Made by a program: the position numbers and the translations under genes. Positions 1-5,855 of a stretch of 10,417 nucleotides of DNA are shown one piece after another. The notes beneath the pieces were generated by a model. It worked only from the letters and a program-made list of their open reading frames with translations. It made no database searches and was not told the DNA's origin. This DNA is from DASVHF01 sp036382695. Lineage in GTDB: Bacteria; Patescibacteriota; Microgenomatia; Woykebacterales; RBG-16-39-9b. Position 1 is the stretch's first letter. Each line of letters opens with the position of its first letter. Where the stretch lies: positions 1-10,417 of the forward strand of contig DASVHF010000055.1 of assembly GCA_036382695.1 (NCBI GenBank), written 5' to 3'.

Positions 1-2472
1 AATAACTATGCTATATGGCATTATCTAAAAACCGTTCACGAAAAAGGTTGGCTTTACAAGGGCCGGGATTCAGTGCCTTGGTGCCCTCGTTGCGGAACAG
101 CTATTTCCCAGCACGAAATTTTAACCGAAGAATATCAAGAACTAACCCACAAAGCCGTTTTCGTTAAATATCTGGTTGTTGATCAAGATTTCAGCTTGCT
201 TATCTGGACAACTACTCCTTGGACATTACCTGGGAATGTATCCGTCGCAATTAATCCAGAGTTTGATTATGAGGTTTGTGAGCTGGAGGGGGATAGGGTG
301 CTTTTTGCAAATAACGCGAAGAAGAAAGTTGTTGAAGCATTGGGTAATAAATCTAGATCGCTGAAGAGCACTAAAAAAACAATCAAAGGGAGTGATTTGG
401 TTAAGTTTAAGTATAGGGGTCCGTTTGACGATTTGGCTAGAGTTGCTGACGCAAAGAAATCAAATCCGAATAGCTTTCACAACGTAGTTGCTTCAGAGGG
501 ACTTGTTACCGAAGATGAGGGGACAGGTTTGGTGCATATAGCTCCTGGCGCTGGTGAAGAAGACTTCAAACTTTCTCAAGAAGAGAATTTGCCAGTTGTT
601 GAGTTGATAGATGAGGAAGCAGTTTATCTAGACAGATTGGGTGAATTCTCGGGTATAAATGCTAAGGCTCACCCGGAAATAATTATTGATTACCTAAAAC
701 AGAAAAATTATTTGTTTGCCCAAGAAAATTACAAACACCGCTATCCGATTTGTTGGCGTTGCAAGACTGAGCTTGTTTGGCGAGTAGTTGATGAGTGGTA
801 TATAGCAATGGATAAACCAGAAAGCTCAAAAGTCAAAAGTACGCAAAGCATGCGTTCTGAAGAACGGCAAAAGTCAAAACTTACCGAAAAAACATACCGG
901 GAACAAATGAAGGAAGTTATAAAGGATATAAATTGGATTCCAAAATGGGGACACGATCGAGAGCTTGATTGGCTAAACAATATGCATGATTGGCTGATAT
1001 CAAAAAAGCGTTATTGGGGATTGGCTCTACCGATTTGGGAATGTGGCAAATGCGGTAGTTTCGACGTGATAGGTTCAAAAGAAGAGTTAGAAAAAAAAGC
1101 AATCGAAGGGTTGAAAGATTTTGAAGGTAATTCACCACATCGCCCTTGGTTAGATCAGGTAAAAATAAAATGCTCCAAATGCGGGGAGGCTAGCTTAAGA
1201 ATAGCTGATGTAGGTAGTCCCTGGCTTGATGCGGGGATTGTTCCATATTCTACTTTAAAATATTTTGAAGACAGAGGTTATTGGAAAGCGTGGTTTCCGG
1301 CAGATTTTATTGTCGAGGCTTTTCCAGGACAGTTTAAAAATTGGTTCTATTCGTTGATCGCAATGAGTGCTGGATTGGAAAATAAAGCTCCGTTCAAGAA
1401 TCTTCTCGGTCACGGTATGGTTAAGGATGAAAAAGGCGAGGAGATGCATAAGAGTAAAGGTAACGCTATAGAGTTTAATGAGGCCGCGGAGAAAATCGGT
1501 GTTGATGTGATGCGGTGGTTGTACCTGCGAACCAATCCAGAGCACAATGTGAATTTTGGTTTTCATGTTGCCGATGAAGTTCGTCGCGGGTTCCACCTGC
1601 GACTTTGGAATGTTTACGCCTTTTTCACAACCTACGCGGCGTTGGACAAATGGCAACCTCAAAAAGGCATCTTCAAACCAAACCATGTCCTAGATAGGTG
1701 GATACTGTCCAGGTTGTACAGGAGCATCAAAAATATCACTCAAGCGCTTGATACTCCTAATTTTCAAGCGAATGAGGCGGTAGCTTTAGCGGAAGGTTTC
1801 GTGGTCAGTGATTTATCGAATTGGTATGTTAGACGTATCCGGGATAGAGTAGGACCGATAGCTTCTAAGACTGACGATAAAAATGATGCTTATCAAACTC
1901 TTTGGGTCGTTTTGAAGCAGTATTCAAAAATTCTAGCACCGATGATCCCATTTATCACAGAAGAAATTTACACAGCTCTTACTGAGGAAGAATCAGTCCA
2001 TCTTGTAGATTGGCCCCTAGTTAATGAGGAGCTAATAGATCAAAATTTGGAAAAGGAAATGGAGAAAGCACGAGAAATCGTCGAAGTAGTGCACTCAATC
2101 CGAAAAGAAAAAGGGATAAAAGTCAGGCAACCTTTAAGCCTTTTAACTTATAAGTTAACCAAAAAACTAGATCTCCAGATCGAGCAAATTCTCGAAGACG
2201 AACTAAATGTCAAGAATGTTAAATTTGACTCAAGACAAAAGGAAGAGGTGGTACTAAACACCAGACTTACTCAAGAGTTGAAAGAAGAAGGACAGGCTAG
2301 AGAGTTGATCCGTCAAATACAGGAAAAACGAAAAGAGGCTGGAGTGGATTTCGACGCCGCAGTAACAGTTTATGCTCCAAGCTGGCCAAAAAAATTTGAG
2401 GGAATGATAAAACGCGAAACCCTAGCCAGAGAATTGGTCTGTGGCGAAAGGGTTGCGATAGGTAGAAGGTAG
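1..2472 (+). CDS. ileS: Isoleucyl-tRNA synthetase, 5' end outside window
   Basis: Charges tRNA-Ile with isoleucine in the cytoplasm and hydrolyses mischarged Val-tRNA. The frame is open from base 1, so 823 C-terminal residues are present; the N-terminal roughly 100 residues with the HIGH motif lie upstream, and the GTG at 73 is internal. Seen in order: a zinc-type CxxC (PWCPRCG, bases 76-96), the CP1 editing domain with TTTPWTLP (about 208-231) and HIAPGAGEEDF (about 532-564), the ICWRCK segment (about 748), two further Cys pairs (CGKC at 1042-1053 and CSKC at 1171-1182), a KMSKS-type loop reading EMHKSKGN (1441-1464), the helical anticodon-binding domain, and a C-terminal domain ending with an LxxEGQARELIRxIQ-type segment. 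The CxxC and C-terminal domain resemble the eukaryote-like (type 2) IleRS. Odd points are the degenerate KMSKS and an inserted hydrophilic stretch at about 814-891. rodA follows after 10 bases and is probably cotranscribed. Confidence 0.95.
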   Translation, partial: NNYAIWHYLKTVHEKGWLYKGRDSVPWCPRCGTAISQHEILTEEYQELTHKAVFVKYLVVDQDFSLLIWTTTPWTLPGNVSVAINPEFDYEVCELEGDRVLFANNAKKKVVEALGNKSRSLKSTKKTIKGSDLVKFKYRGPFDDLARVADAKKSNPNSFHNVVASEGLVTEDEGTGLVHIAPGAGEEDFKLSQEENLPVVELIDEEAVYLDRLGEFSGINAKAHPEIIIDYLKQKNYLFAQENYKHRYPICWRCKTELVWRVVDEWYIAMDKPESSKVKSTQSMRSEERQKSKLTEKTYREQMKEVIKDINWIPKWGHDRELDWLNNMHDWLISKKRYWGLALPIWECGKCGSFDVIGSKEELEKKAIEGLKDFEGNSPHRPWLDQVKIKCSKCGEASLRIADVGSPWLDAGIVPYSTLKYFEDRGYWKAWFPADFIVEAFPGQFKNWFYSLIAMSAGLENKAPFKNLLGHGMVKDEKGEEMHKSKGNAIEFNEAAEKIGVDVMRWLYLRTNPEHNVNFGFHVADEVRRGFHLRLWNVYAFFTTYAALDKWQPQKGIFKPNHVLDRWILSRLYRSIKNITQALDTPNFQANEAVALAEGFVVSDLSNWYVRRIRDRVGPIASKTDDKNDAYQTLWVVLKQYSKILAPMIPFITEEIYTALTEEESVHLVDWPLVNEELIDQNLEKEMEKAREIVEVVHSIRKEKGIKVRQPLSLLTYKLTKKLDLQIEQILEDELNVKNVKFDSRQKEEVVLNTRLTQELKEEGQARELIRQIQEKRKEAGVDFDAAVTVYAPSWPKKFEGMIKRETLARELVCGERVAIGRR
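827..879 (+). repeat. Direct repeat and palindrome inside ileS insert
   Basis: The 12-mer CAAAAGTCAAAA occurs exactly at 827-838 and 868-879, a 41-base period. Between the copies lie the palindromes GCATGC (848-853) and CGTTCT-GA-AGAACG (853-866). The stretch codes for Lys/Ser/Glu/Gln-rich residues between the WYIAMD and INWIPKWG segments, where IleRS proteins usually have a short linker. It looks like a small repetitive element inserted in frame; the boundaries are estimated. Confidence 0.55.
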
Positions 2473-2482
2473 AATCCGTAAA

Positions 2483-3559
2483 ATGGCTAAAATTATAAAG
2501 AGTATTGATTTACTACTTCTTCTTCCTGCTATCTTACTTTCTAGTCTTGGTCTTCTGCTAATTTACAGCACTTCATATGAAACTGATCCTTCGTTTTTTG
2601 CTCGTCAGGCTATTTATATTGTTTTTTCGATAATTATTTTTTTCGTAATAAGTAGGTTCGATTTTAAAACAATAAGCCATATTTCACCTCTGTTGTATGT
2701 ATTCGTAATTTTTCTTTTGTTAGCAACATTTTTTGTTGGAGCTAGCGTTAGAGGTTCGATGCGTTGGATAGATCTAGGGTTTATAACAGTGCAGGGGTCG
2801 GAGTTGTCGAAGCCCATATTAGTTCTTACTTTAGCTAGTTTTTTCGCTCGGTTTTCTCCATCCAACTTTAAAAATCTCACAGTTAGCGTAGGTTTACTTA
2901 TTCTCCCACTTGTGTTTATTCTGCGTCAGCCAGATTTAAGTAATAGTTTAATTTTACTTTCCGGTTGGTTGTTCATGGTTTTTATGGCAGGAGTAAATTT
3001 GCTTTACTTACTCACCGTAGTAATCATTCTTGCGGCTTCGGCCCCACTCATTTGGGGCTACCTCCTGAAAGGTTATCAAAAAGCTCGAATCCTGTCTTTT
3101 TTTAACCCAACTATTGACCCCCAAGGTGCTAGTTACAATGTTGTCCAAGCTCTAATTGCTTTGGGTAGTGGTCAGGTGATGGGAAAGGGTTTGGGGCGTG
3201 GTACCCAATCCCACCTTGATTTTTTGCCAGAAGGAAGGACTGATTTCATTTTTTCCGTAGCAGGAGAGGAGCTGGGGTTTATTGGACTTGGTTTAATTAT
3301 TTTAATATTTACCTTTTTAGTTTATCGGATTTTGAAGATTGCCGCAGGTTGCAGGAGCGCCGAAAGCGGCCTATTCACGTACGGTGCGGCATTTATAATC
3401 GGTGTGCAATTTTTTATAAACGCGGCTATGAATATGGGAATCTTTCCAGTCAGCGGGGTAACGCTGCCGTTTGTTTCTTTTGGTGGTAGTTCGATGGTTT
3501 CAATGTTTGTTTTGCTTGGTTTAGTACAAGCTGTAGAAAACAGTCTAGAGAAGCACTGA
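2483..3559 (+). CDS. rodA: RodA/FtsW-type SEDS peptidoglycan polymerase
   Basis: Integral membrane glycosyltransferase that polymerises lipid II into glycan strands together with a class B penicillin-binding protein. The 358-residue product is almost wholly hydrophobic with about ten membrane segments. SEDS signatures: GSMRWI (91-96), QGSELSK (104-110, usually QPSEL), RQPDLSNS (148-155), the extracellular loop LPEGRTDFIF (248-257) whose Asp254 matches the essential SEDS Asp, GEELGFIG (261-268), and GVTLPFVSFGGSS (325-337). The length, the simple N-terminus and the loop signatures favour RodA (elongation) over FtsW (division), but no cognate PBP or mreBCD is adjacent, so the subfamily is inferred. 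The start is 10 bases after ileS; AGAAGG at 2464-2469 is 13 bases from the ATG, too far for a good Shine-Dalgarno site. It ends in TGA, read as a true stop. Confidence 0.9.
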   Translation: MAKIIKSIDLLLLLPAILLSSLGLLLIYSTSYETDPSFFARQAIYIVFSIIIFFVISRFDFKTISHISPLLYVFVIFLLLATFFVGASVRGSMRWIDLGFITVQGSELSKPILVLTLASFFARFSPSNFKNLTVSVGLLILPLVFILRQPDLSNSLILLSGWLFMVFMAGVNLLYLLTVVIILAASAPLIWGYLLKGYQKARILSFFNPTIDPQGASYNVVQALIALGSGQVMGKGLGRGTQSHLDFLPEGRTDFIFSVAGEELGFIGLGLIILIFTFLVYRILKIAAGCRSAESGLFTYGAAFIIGVQFFINAAMNMGIFPVSGVTLPFVSFGGSSMVSMFVLLGLVQAVENSLEKH

Positions 3560-3570
3560 TACAGTTTTTT
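3555..3570 (+). terminator. Weak terminator-like hairpin after rodA
   Basis: ACTG-ATA-CAGT forms a 4-bp stem overlapping the rodA stop codon and is followed by six T's (3565-3570). The stem is short, so termination would be partial at best. It sits just upstream of the rplU promoter, where a boundary makes sense. Confidence 0.3.
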
Positions 3571-3574
3571 CCAG

Positions 3575-3603
3575 TTGACAGGTTAGGTTTCAGCCTATAT
3601 TAT
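3575..3603 (+). promoter_or_regulatory. Sigma70-type promoter of rplU-rpmA-parB
   Basis: A perfect -35 TTGACA (3575-3580), a 17-base spacer and -10 TATTAT (3598-3603) predict a start near 3608-3611. The leader would be only about 17-20 bases, leaving room for the ribosome-binding site but not for a structured autoregulatory leader of the kind known upstream of rplU in some Firmicutes. Confidence 0.8.
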
Positions 3604-3616
3604 TTAGACTACTGTT

Positions 3617-3621
3617 AGGAG
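3617..3621 (+). promoter_or_regulatory. Ribosome-binding site of rplU
   Basis: AGGAG lies 6 bases before the ATG at 3628. It fixes that start and shows that this organism does use Shine-Dalgarno pairing. Confidence 0.8.
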
Positions 3622-3627
3622 TAACTG

Positions 3628-3960
3628 ATGAAGTACGCTGTGATAAAAGCTGGCGGAAAGCAATTTAAAGTACGAGAGGGTCAAACGTTGGTGGTTGAAA
3701 AATTAAGCCAACCCTCTAGTAACAAAAAATTGGAAAATGGGAGCCAAGTGGAATTCGATCAGGTTTTGTTATTGGTGGAAGACGGTAAAGCAAAGGTTGG
3801 GCAACCGAGGTTGAAAGCTAAAGTCAAGGGGAAAGTGGTTGATCAGGTCAAGAGTGAAAAAATTCATGTTTTTAAATATAAAGCAAAAACAGGCTATCAC
3901 CGTAAAATTGGCCATCGACAACAATTAACAAAAGTCTTAATTGAAAAGATCGAGGAGTAA
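3628..3960 (+). CDS. rplU: 50S ribosomal protein L21
   Basis: Structural protein of the large ribosomal subunit that binds 23S rRNA. The 110-residue product is close to the family's usual 100-105. It begins MKYAVIKAGGKQFKV, the hallmark L21 start, continues with a VEFDQVLLL strand and ends with the basic HVFKYKAKTGYHRKIGHRQ segment typical of the rRNA-binding C-terminus. A short polar stretch at about 29-37 (QPSSNKKLE) is slightly longer than usual. First gene of the rplU-rpmA-parB unit, with its own near-consensus promoter and an AGGAG site. Its last codons (GAG GAG) also form the ribosome-binding site of rpmA, so translation of the two is probably coupled. Confidence 0.97.
   Translation: MKYAVIKAGGKQFKVREGQTLVVEKLSQPSSNKKLENGSQVEFDQVLLLVEDGKAKVGQPRLKAKVKGKVVDQVKSEKIHVFKYKAKTGYHRKIGHRQQLTKVLIEKIEE
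3952..3957 (+). promoter_or_regulatory. Ribosome-binding site of rpmA inside rplU
   Basis: GAGGAG, coding for the last two Glu residues of L21, lies 6 bases before the rpmA ATG at 3964. The overlap supports translational coupling of L21 and L27. Confidence 0.75.
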
Positions 3961-3963
3961 ATC

Positions 3964-4224
3964 ATGGCTCATAAAAAAGCTGGCGGTTCAAAAGCCCGTC
4001 AGGGTATAAATGTAGCTGGTAAAAGACTAGGGTTGAAAAAATATGCGGGCGAAAAGGTTTCACACGGGGAAATTATTGTTCGCCAGAGGGGTACTGTATT
4101 TCACCCAGGAGTTGGAGTGAAACTTGGGCGCGATTACACTTTATTTGCAGTTGGTCAAGGAACCGTAGTAATGCGCAAGTTTAAAGGGAAAAATTTTATT
4201 GATGTAAAGGCGAGTGGTGGCTAG
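3964..4224 (+). CDS. rpmA: 50S ribosomal protein L27
   Basis: Large-subunit protein whose flexible N-terminus reaches the peptidyl-transferase centre and helps position tRNAs. The 86 residues match the family length. The product starts directly MAHKKAGGSKARQG, so there is no cleavable N-terminal extension like the one found in Firmicutes. The core IIVRQRGTVFHPG (37-49) and the GRDYTLFAVGQG segment (55-66) are typical. It starts 3 bases after the rplU stop with GAGGAG as ribosome-binding site, and parB follows 3 bases after its stop. In most bacteria the next gene would be obgE; here it is parB. Confidence 0.98.
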   Translation: MAHKKAGGSKARQGINVAGKRLGLKKYAGEKVSHGEIIVRQRGTVFHPGVGVKLGRDYTLFAVGQGTVVMRKFKGKNFIDVKASGG

Positions 4225-4227
4225 TTT

Positions 4228-5025
4228 ATGGCTAACGGGAATACAGAAACAATTGAGATTGAAATCGACCTGCTTCAACCAAACCCACTCCAGCCTCGTG
4301 GGCAGATACTGCCAGATTCTCTGGTAGAACTAGCAGAATCTATTCGCGAGCATAGTATTCTCGAGCCTTTGGTTGTGGCCAAAACCCCAGCGGGGTATCA
4401 AATTATTGCTGGTGAAAGACGCTGGCGGGCAGCAAAACTTGCTGGTCTGACAAAGCTGCCTTGCGTTGTGCGTGAGACTACACCGCGGGGGATGCTTGAG
4501 ATGGCCTTAGTCGAAAATGTTCAGCGTGTTGATTTAAACCCGATTGAAAGGGCTCAAGCATACATAAAGTTAATTGAAGAATTTGGACTGACGGCTACCG
4601 AAATTGGTCAGCGTGTCAGCAAAAGTGGGCCATACATCTCGAACACATTAAGACTGCTTGATCTCCCAGATGCATTAAAAGACGGTCTTCTTTCAAATGC
4701 AATTACCGAAGGGCATGCGAAAGCACTACTAGGTTTGGATGACATCAACTTGATGATTGATGGCTATAAAAAAATATTAGCTGAGAATCTTGGGGTACGA
4801 GCAACAGAAGAACTTGTTCGGAGAATGAAAGCTAAGGCTCAGATAAAGCCAAAGACAAAGAGGGAATATGAAAGAACAGAGGACGTGGCAAAAATGGAGG
4901 AGGCAATTGCGTCAAACACTGGCTGCAAAACTCGGCTTTACAGATCTTCAAAAGGAGGGAGATTGATTCTAATTTTTGATTCTGCGCAGCAGCTAGAATC
5001 AATTCACAAAAAATTGACCTCTTAA
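4228..5025 (+). CDS. parB: ParB-family chromosome partitioning protein
   Basis: CTP-dependent DNA clamp that loads at parS and helps segregate the chromosome with ParA and SMC. The 265-residue product has the ParB order: N-terminal ParB/Srx domain with QPNPLQPR (17-24) and the CTP-binding GERRWRAAK (62-70), the ENVQRVDLNPIERAQAY segment (96-112), a helix-turn-helix (about 121-147), ITEGHAKALL (159-168), a charged linker (about 200-225) and a C-terminal dimerisation-like domain. The HTH reads SKSGPYISNTLRLL: Gly134 stands where Bacillus ParB/Spo0J has the DNA-contacting Arg149, as judged by a constant 15-residue offset from the GERR motif. No parA is beside it and no clear parS lies in the window. 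It is cotranscribed with rpmA (3-base gap, weak GGTGG site at 4216-4220) and converges on lepB. A nucleoid-occlusion-like or specialised ParB is possible. Confidence 0.92.
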   Translation: MANGNTETIEIEIDLLQPNPLQPRGQILPDSLVELAESIREHSILEPLVVAKTPAGYQIIAGERRWRAAKLAGLTKLPCVVRETTPRGMLEMALVENVQRVDLNPIERAQAYIKLIEEFGLTATEIGQRVSKSGPYISNTLRLLDLPDALKDGLLSNAITEGHAKALLGLDDINLMIDGYKKILAENLGVRATEELVRRMKAKAQIKPKTKREYERTEDVAKMEEAIASNTGCKTRLYRSSKGGRLILIFDSAQQLESIHKKLTS

Positions 5026-5032
5026 ATTCATT

Positions 5033-5611
5033 TTAGGGAAAATTAACTGCCTTGTTGATAGATATTTTTGATAGCGGCCAATAGCGCAGCCAAGCCTTTC
5101 CGACGATAGATTTTTTTGGCAGCGGTCCCCATTCTCTCGAATCAAAGCTGTGACTTCGATTATCACCAAATGCGAAATAATTGTCCGCTGGAACGTCGAC
5201 AATTTTTCCTTCGCGTATGTAAGGGCCGCCAGTAATTGGTTCCAAAATCTCATAAGGTTCGGATAAAGTAAATCCTTTGGGATGATCATCATTGAAAATA
5301 GTAATTTTATTGTTTTTTATCTCAAGTTTCTCACCTGGTAGAGCAATGATTCGCTTAATAAAATCAATGTCTGGATTGGTCGGTGATTTAAAGACAATCA
5401 CATCCCCTCGATGCGGCTCACTAAAACGATAGGTAATCTTATCGGTCAAAATATACTCGCCGTCGTGAAAATTTGGTTCCATACTTGCTCCTTTTACCTG
5501 GTGAGGTTGGAGAAGGAATAGATAAACCACGACAAAAATAGCTGCTGCTACCACTATTGTTTCAATAATGTCGACAATTGTGGACCAAAAAGAGGATTTT
5601 TGGATGTCCAT
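5033..5611 (-). CDS. lepB: Signal peptidase I
   Basis: Membrane serine protease that removes signal peptides from exported preproteins on the outer face of the cytoplasmic membrane. The 192 residues match the short Gram-positive-like form. A cytoplasmic N-terminus leads to one membrane anchor (about 13-35). The catalytic Ser43 lies in GASMEPNF, box C/D contains RGDVIVFK (68-75), the general-base Lys86 is in DFIKRIIALPGE (82-94), and FGDNRSHSFDSREWGPL (148-164) is the signature C-terminal box. There is no second membrane segment of the E. coli type. No Shine-Dalgarno sequence lies before the ATG; the upstream bases are AT-rich. The gene stands alone, converging on parB with 7 bases between stop codons and diverging from the tRNA-Val promoter. 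Confidence 0.95.
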   Translation of the reverse strand: MDIQKSSFWSTIVDIIETIVVAAAIFVVVYLFLLQPHQVKGASMEPNFHDGEYILTDKITYRFSEPHRGDVIVFKSPTNPDIDFIKRIIALPGEKLEIKNNKITIFNDDHPKGFTLSEPYEILEPITGGPYIREGKIVDVPADNYFAFGDNRSHSFDSREWGPLPKKSIVGKAWLRYWPLSKISINKAVNFP

Positions 5612-5625
5612 TGCTAAAAATTAAT

Positions 5626-5684
5626 AGTTGGTCGTGTTTAGTTCGTGGTGAGTGCTACAATCTACCATCTGTCGGCTACCAACT
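5626..5684 (-). repeat. Inverted repeat spanning the lepB leader
   Basis: AGTTGGT (5626-5632) and ACCAACT (5678-5684) are perfect inverted repeats about 45 bases apart, and one further A-T pair extends the match to 8 bp (5625/5685). The distal arm coincides with the predicted first bases of the lepB mRNA, so the leader could fold into a closed domain just ahead of the start codon. No known riboswitch was recognised. Confidence 0.35.
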
Positions 5685-5690
5685 AATTAT

Positions 5691-5720
5691 AGTATAAGGT
5701 CTATGCCTGTTGCTACGCAA
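5691..5720 (-). promoter_or_regulatory. Probable lepB promoter
   Basis: On the minus strand, TTGCGT (5720-5715) is followed after 18 bases by TATACT (5696-5691), predicting a start near 5684 and a leader of about 73 bases. A TATAAT (5691-5686) overlaps the -10 by one base but lacks a well-spaced -35. The -35 shares base 5715 with the -35 of the rightward tRNA promoter. Confidence 0.5.
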
Positions 5721-5738
5721 GGGCGATTTTGCTAGAAT
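5710..5738 (+). promoter_or_regulatory. Promoter of tRNA-Val (and perhaps the Nudix gene)
   Basis: -35 TTGCTA (5710-5715), 17-base spacer and -10 TAGAAT (5733-5738), with an extended -10 TGC directly before the hexamer (5730-5732). The predicted start near 5745 gives a tRNA 5' leader of about 28 bases for RNase P to remove. It is arranged back to back with the lepB promoter. Confidence 0.65.
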
Positions 5739-5772
5739 TTACGTTGGGTTTTGTGTGAACGATCTTACGTCG

Positions 5773-5849
5773 GGTCGTGTAGCTCAGTTGGTTAGAGCGT
5801 ACGGTTCACATCCGTAAGGCCCCTGGTTCGAATCCAGGCACGACCACCA
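5773..5849 (+). tRNA. tRNA-Val (anticodon CAC)
   Basis: A full cloverleaf can be folded by hand: acceptor GGTCGTG (5773-5779) with CACGACC (5839-5845); D stem GCTC/GAGC (5782-5785, 5795-5798); anticodon stem TACGG/CCGTA (5800-5804, 5812-5816) with loop TTCACAT, giving anticodon CAC (5807-5809) that reads GTG Val codons; 5-base variable loop; T stem CCTGG/CCAGG around TTCGAAT (5822-5838). Discriminator A (5846) and the CCA end (5847-5849) are encoded. Six T's follow at once (5850-5855), then the Nudix ATG. Confidence 0.97.
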
Positions 5850-5855
5850 TTTTTT

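Noticed and set aside
73..75. GTG at 73 as the start of ileS
   Set aside because: The frame is open back to base 1 and the upstream 24 residues (for example KGWLYKGRDSVPWCPRC) continue the IleRS family sequence, so the gene is merely cut by the window edge.
1255..1686. Minus-strand 143-residue reading frame inside ileS
   Set aside because: It lies wholly within conserved ileS coding sequence, has no recognisable domain or start signal, and is best explained as a shadow frame.
3557..3559. TGA at the end of rodA as a possible recoded Gly codon
   Set aside because: The protein has its expected length and C-terminus at this point, reading on meets a stop soon after, and no other gene has an internal TGA.
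4057..4072. parS-like GTTTCACACGGGGAAA in rpmA
   Set aside because: Only one half resembles the parS consensus; the palindrome is broken and the bases code for the conserved KVSHGEI of L27.
5686..5691. TATAAT on the minus strand as the main lepB -10
   Set aside because: It is a perfect hexamer, but the only decent -35 (TTGCGT) is 23 bases away; the overlapping TATACT has an 18-base spacing and is preferred.
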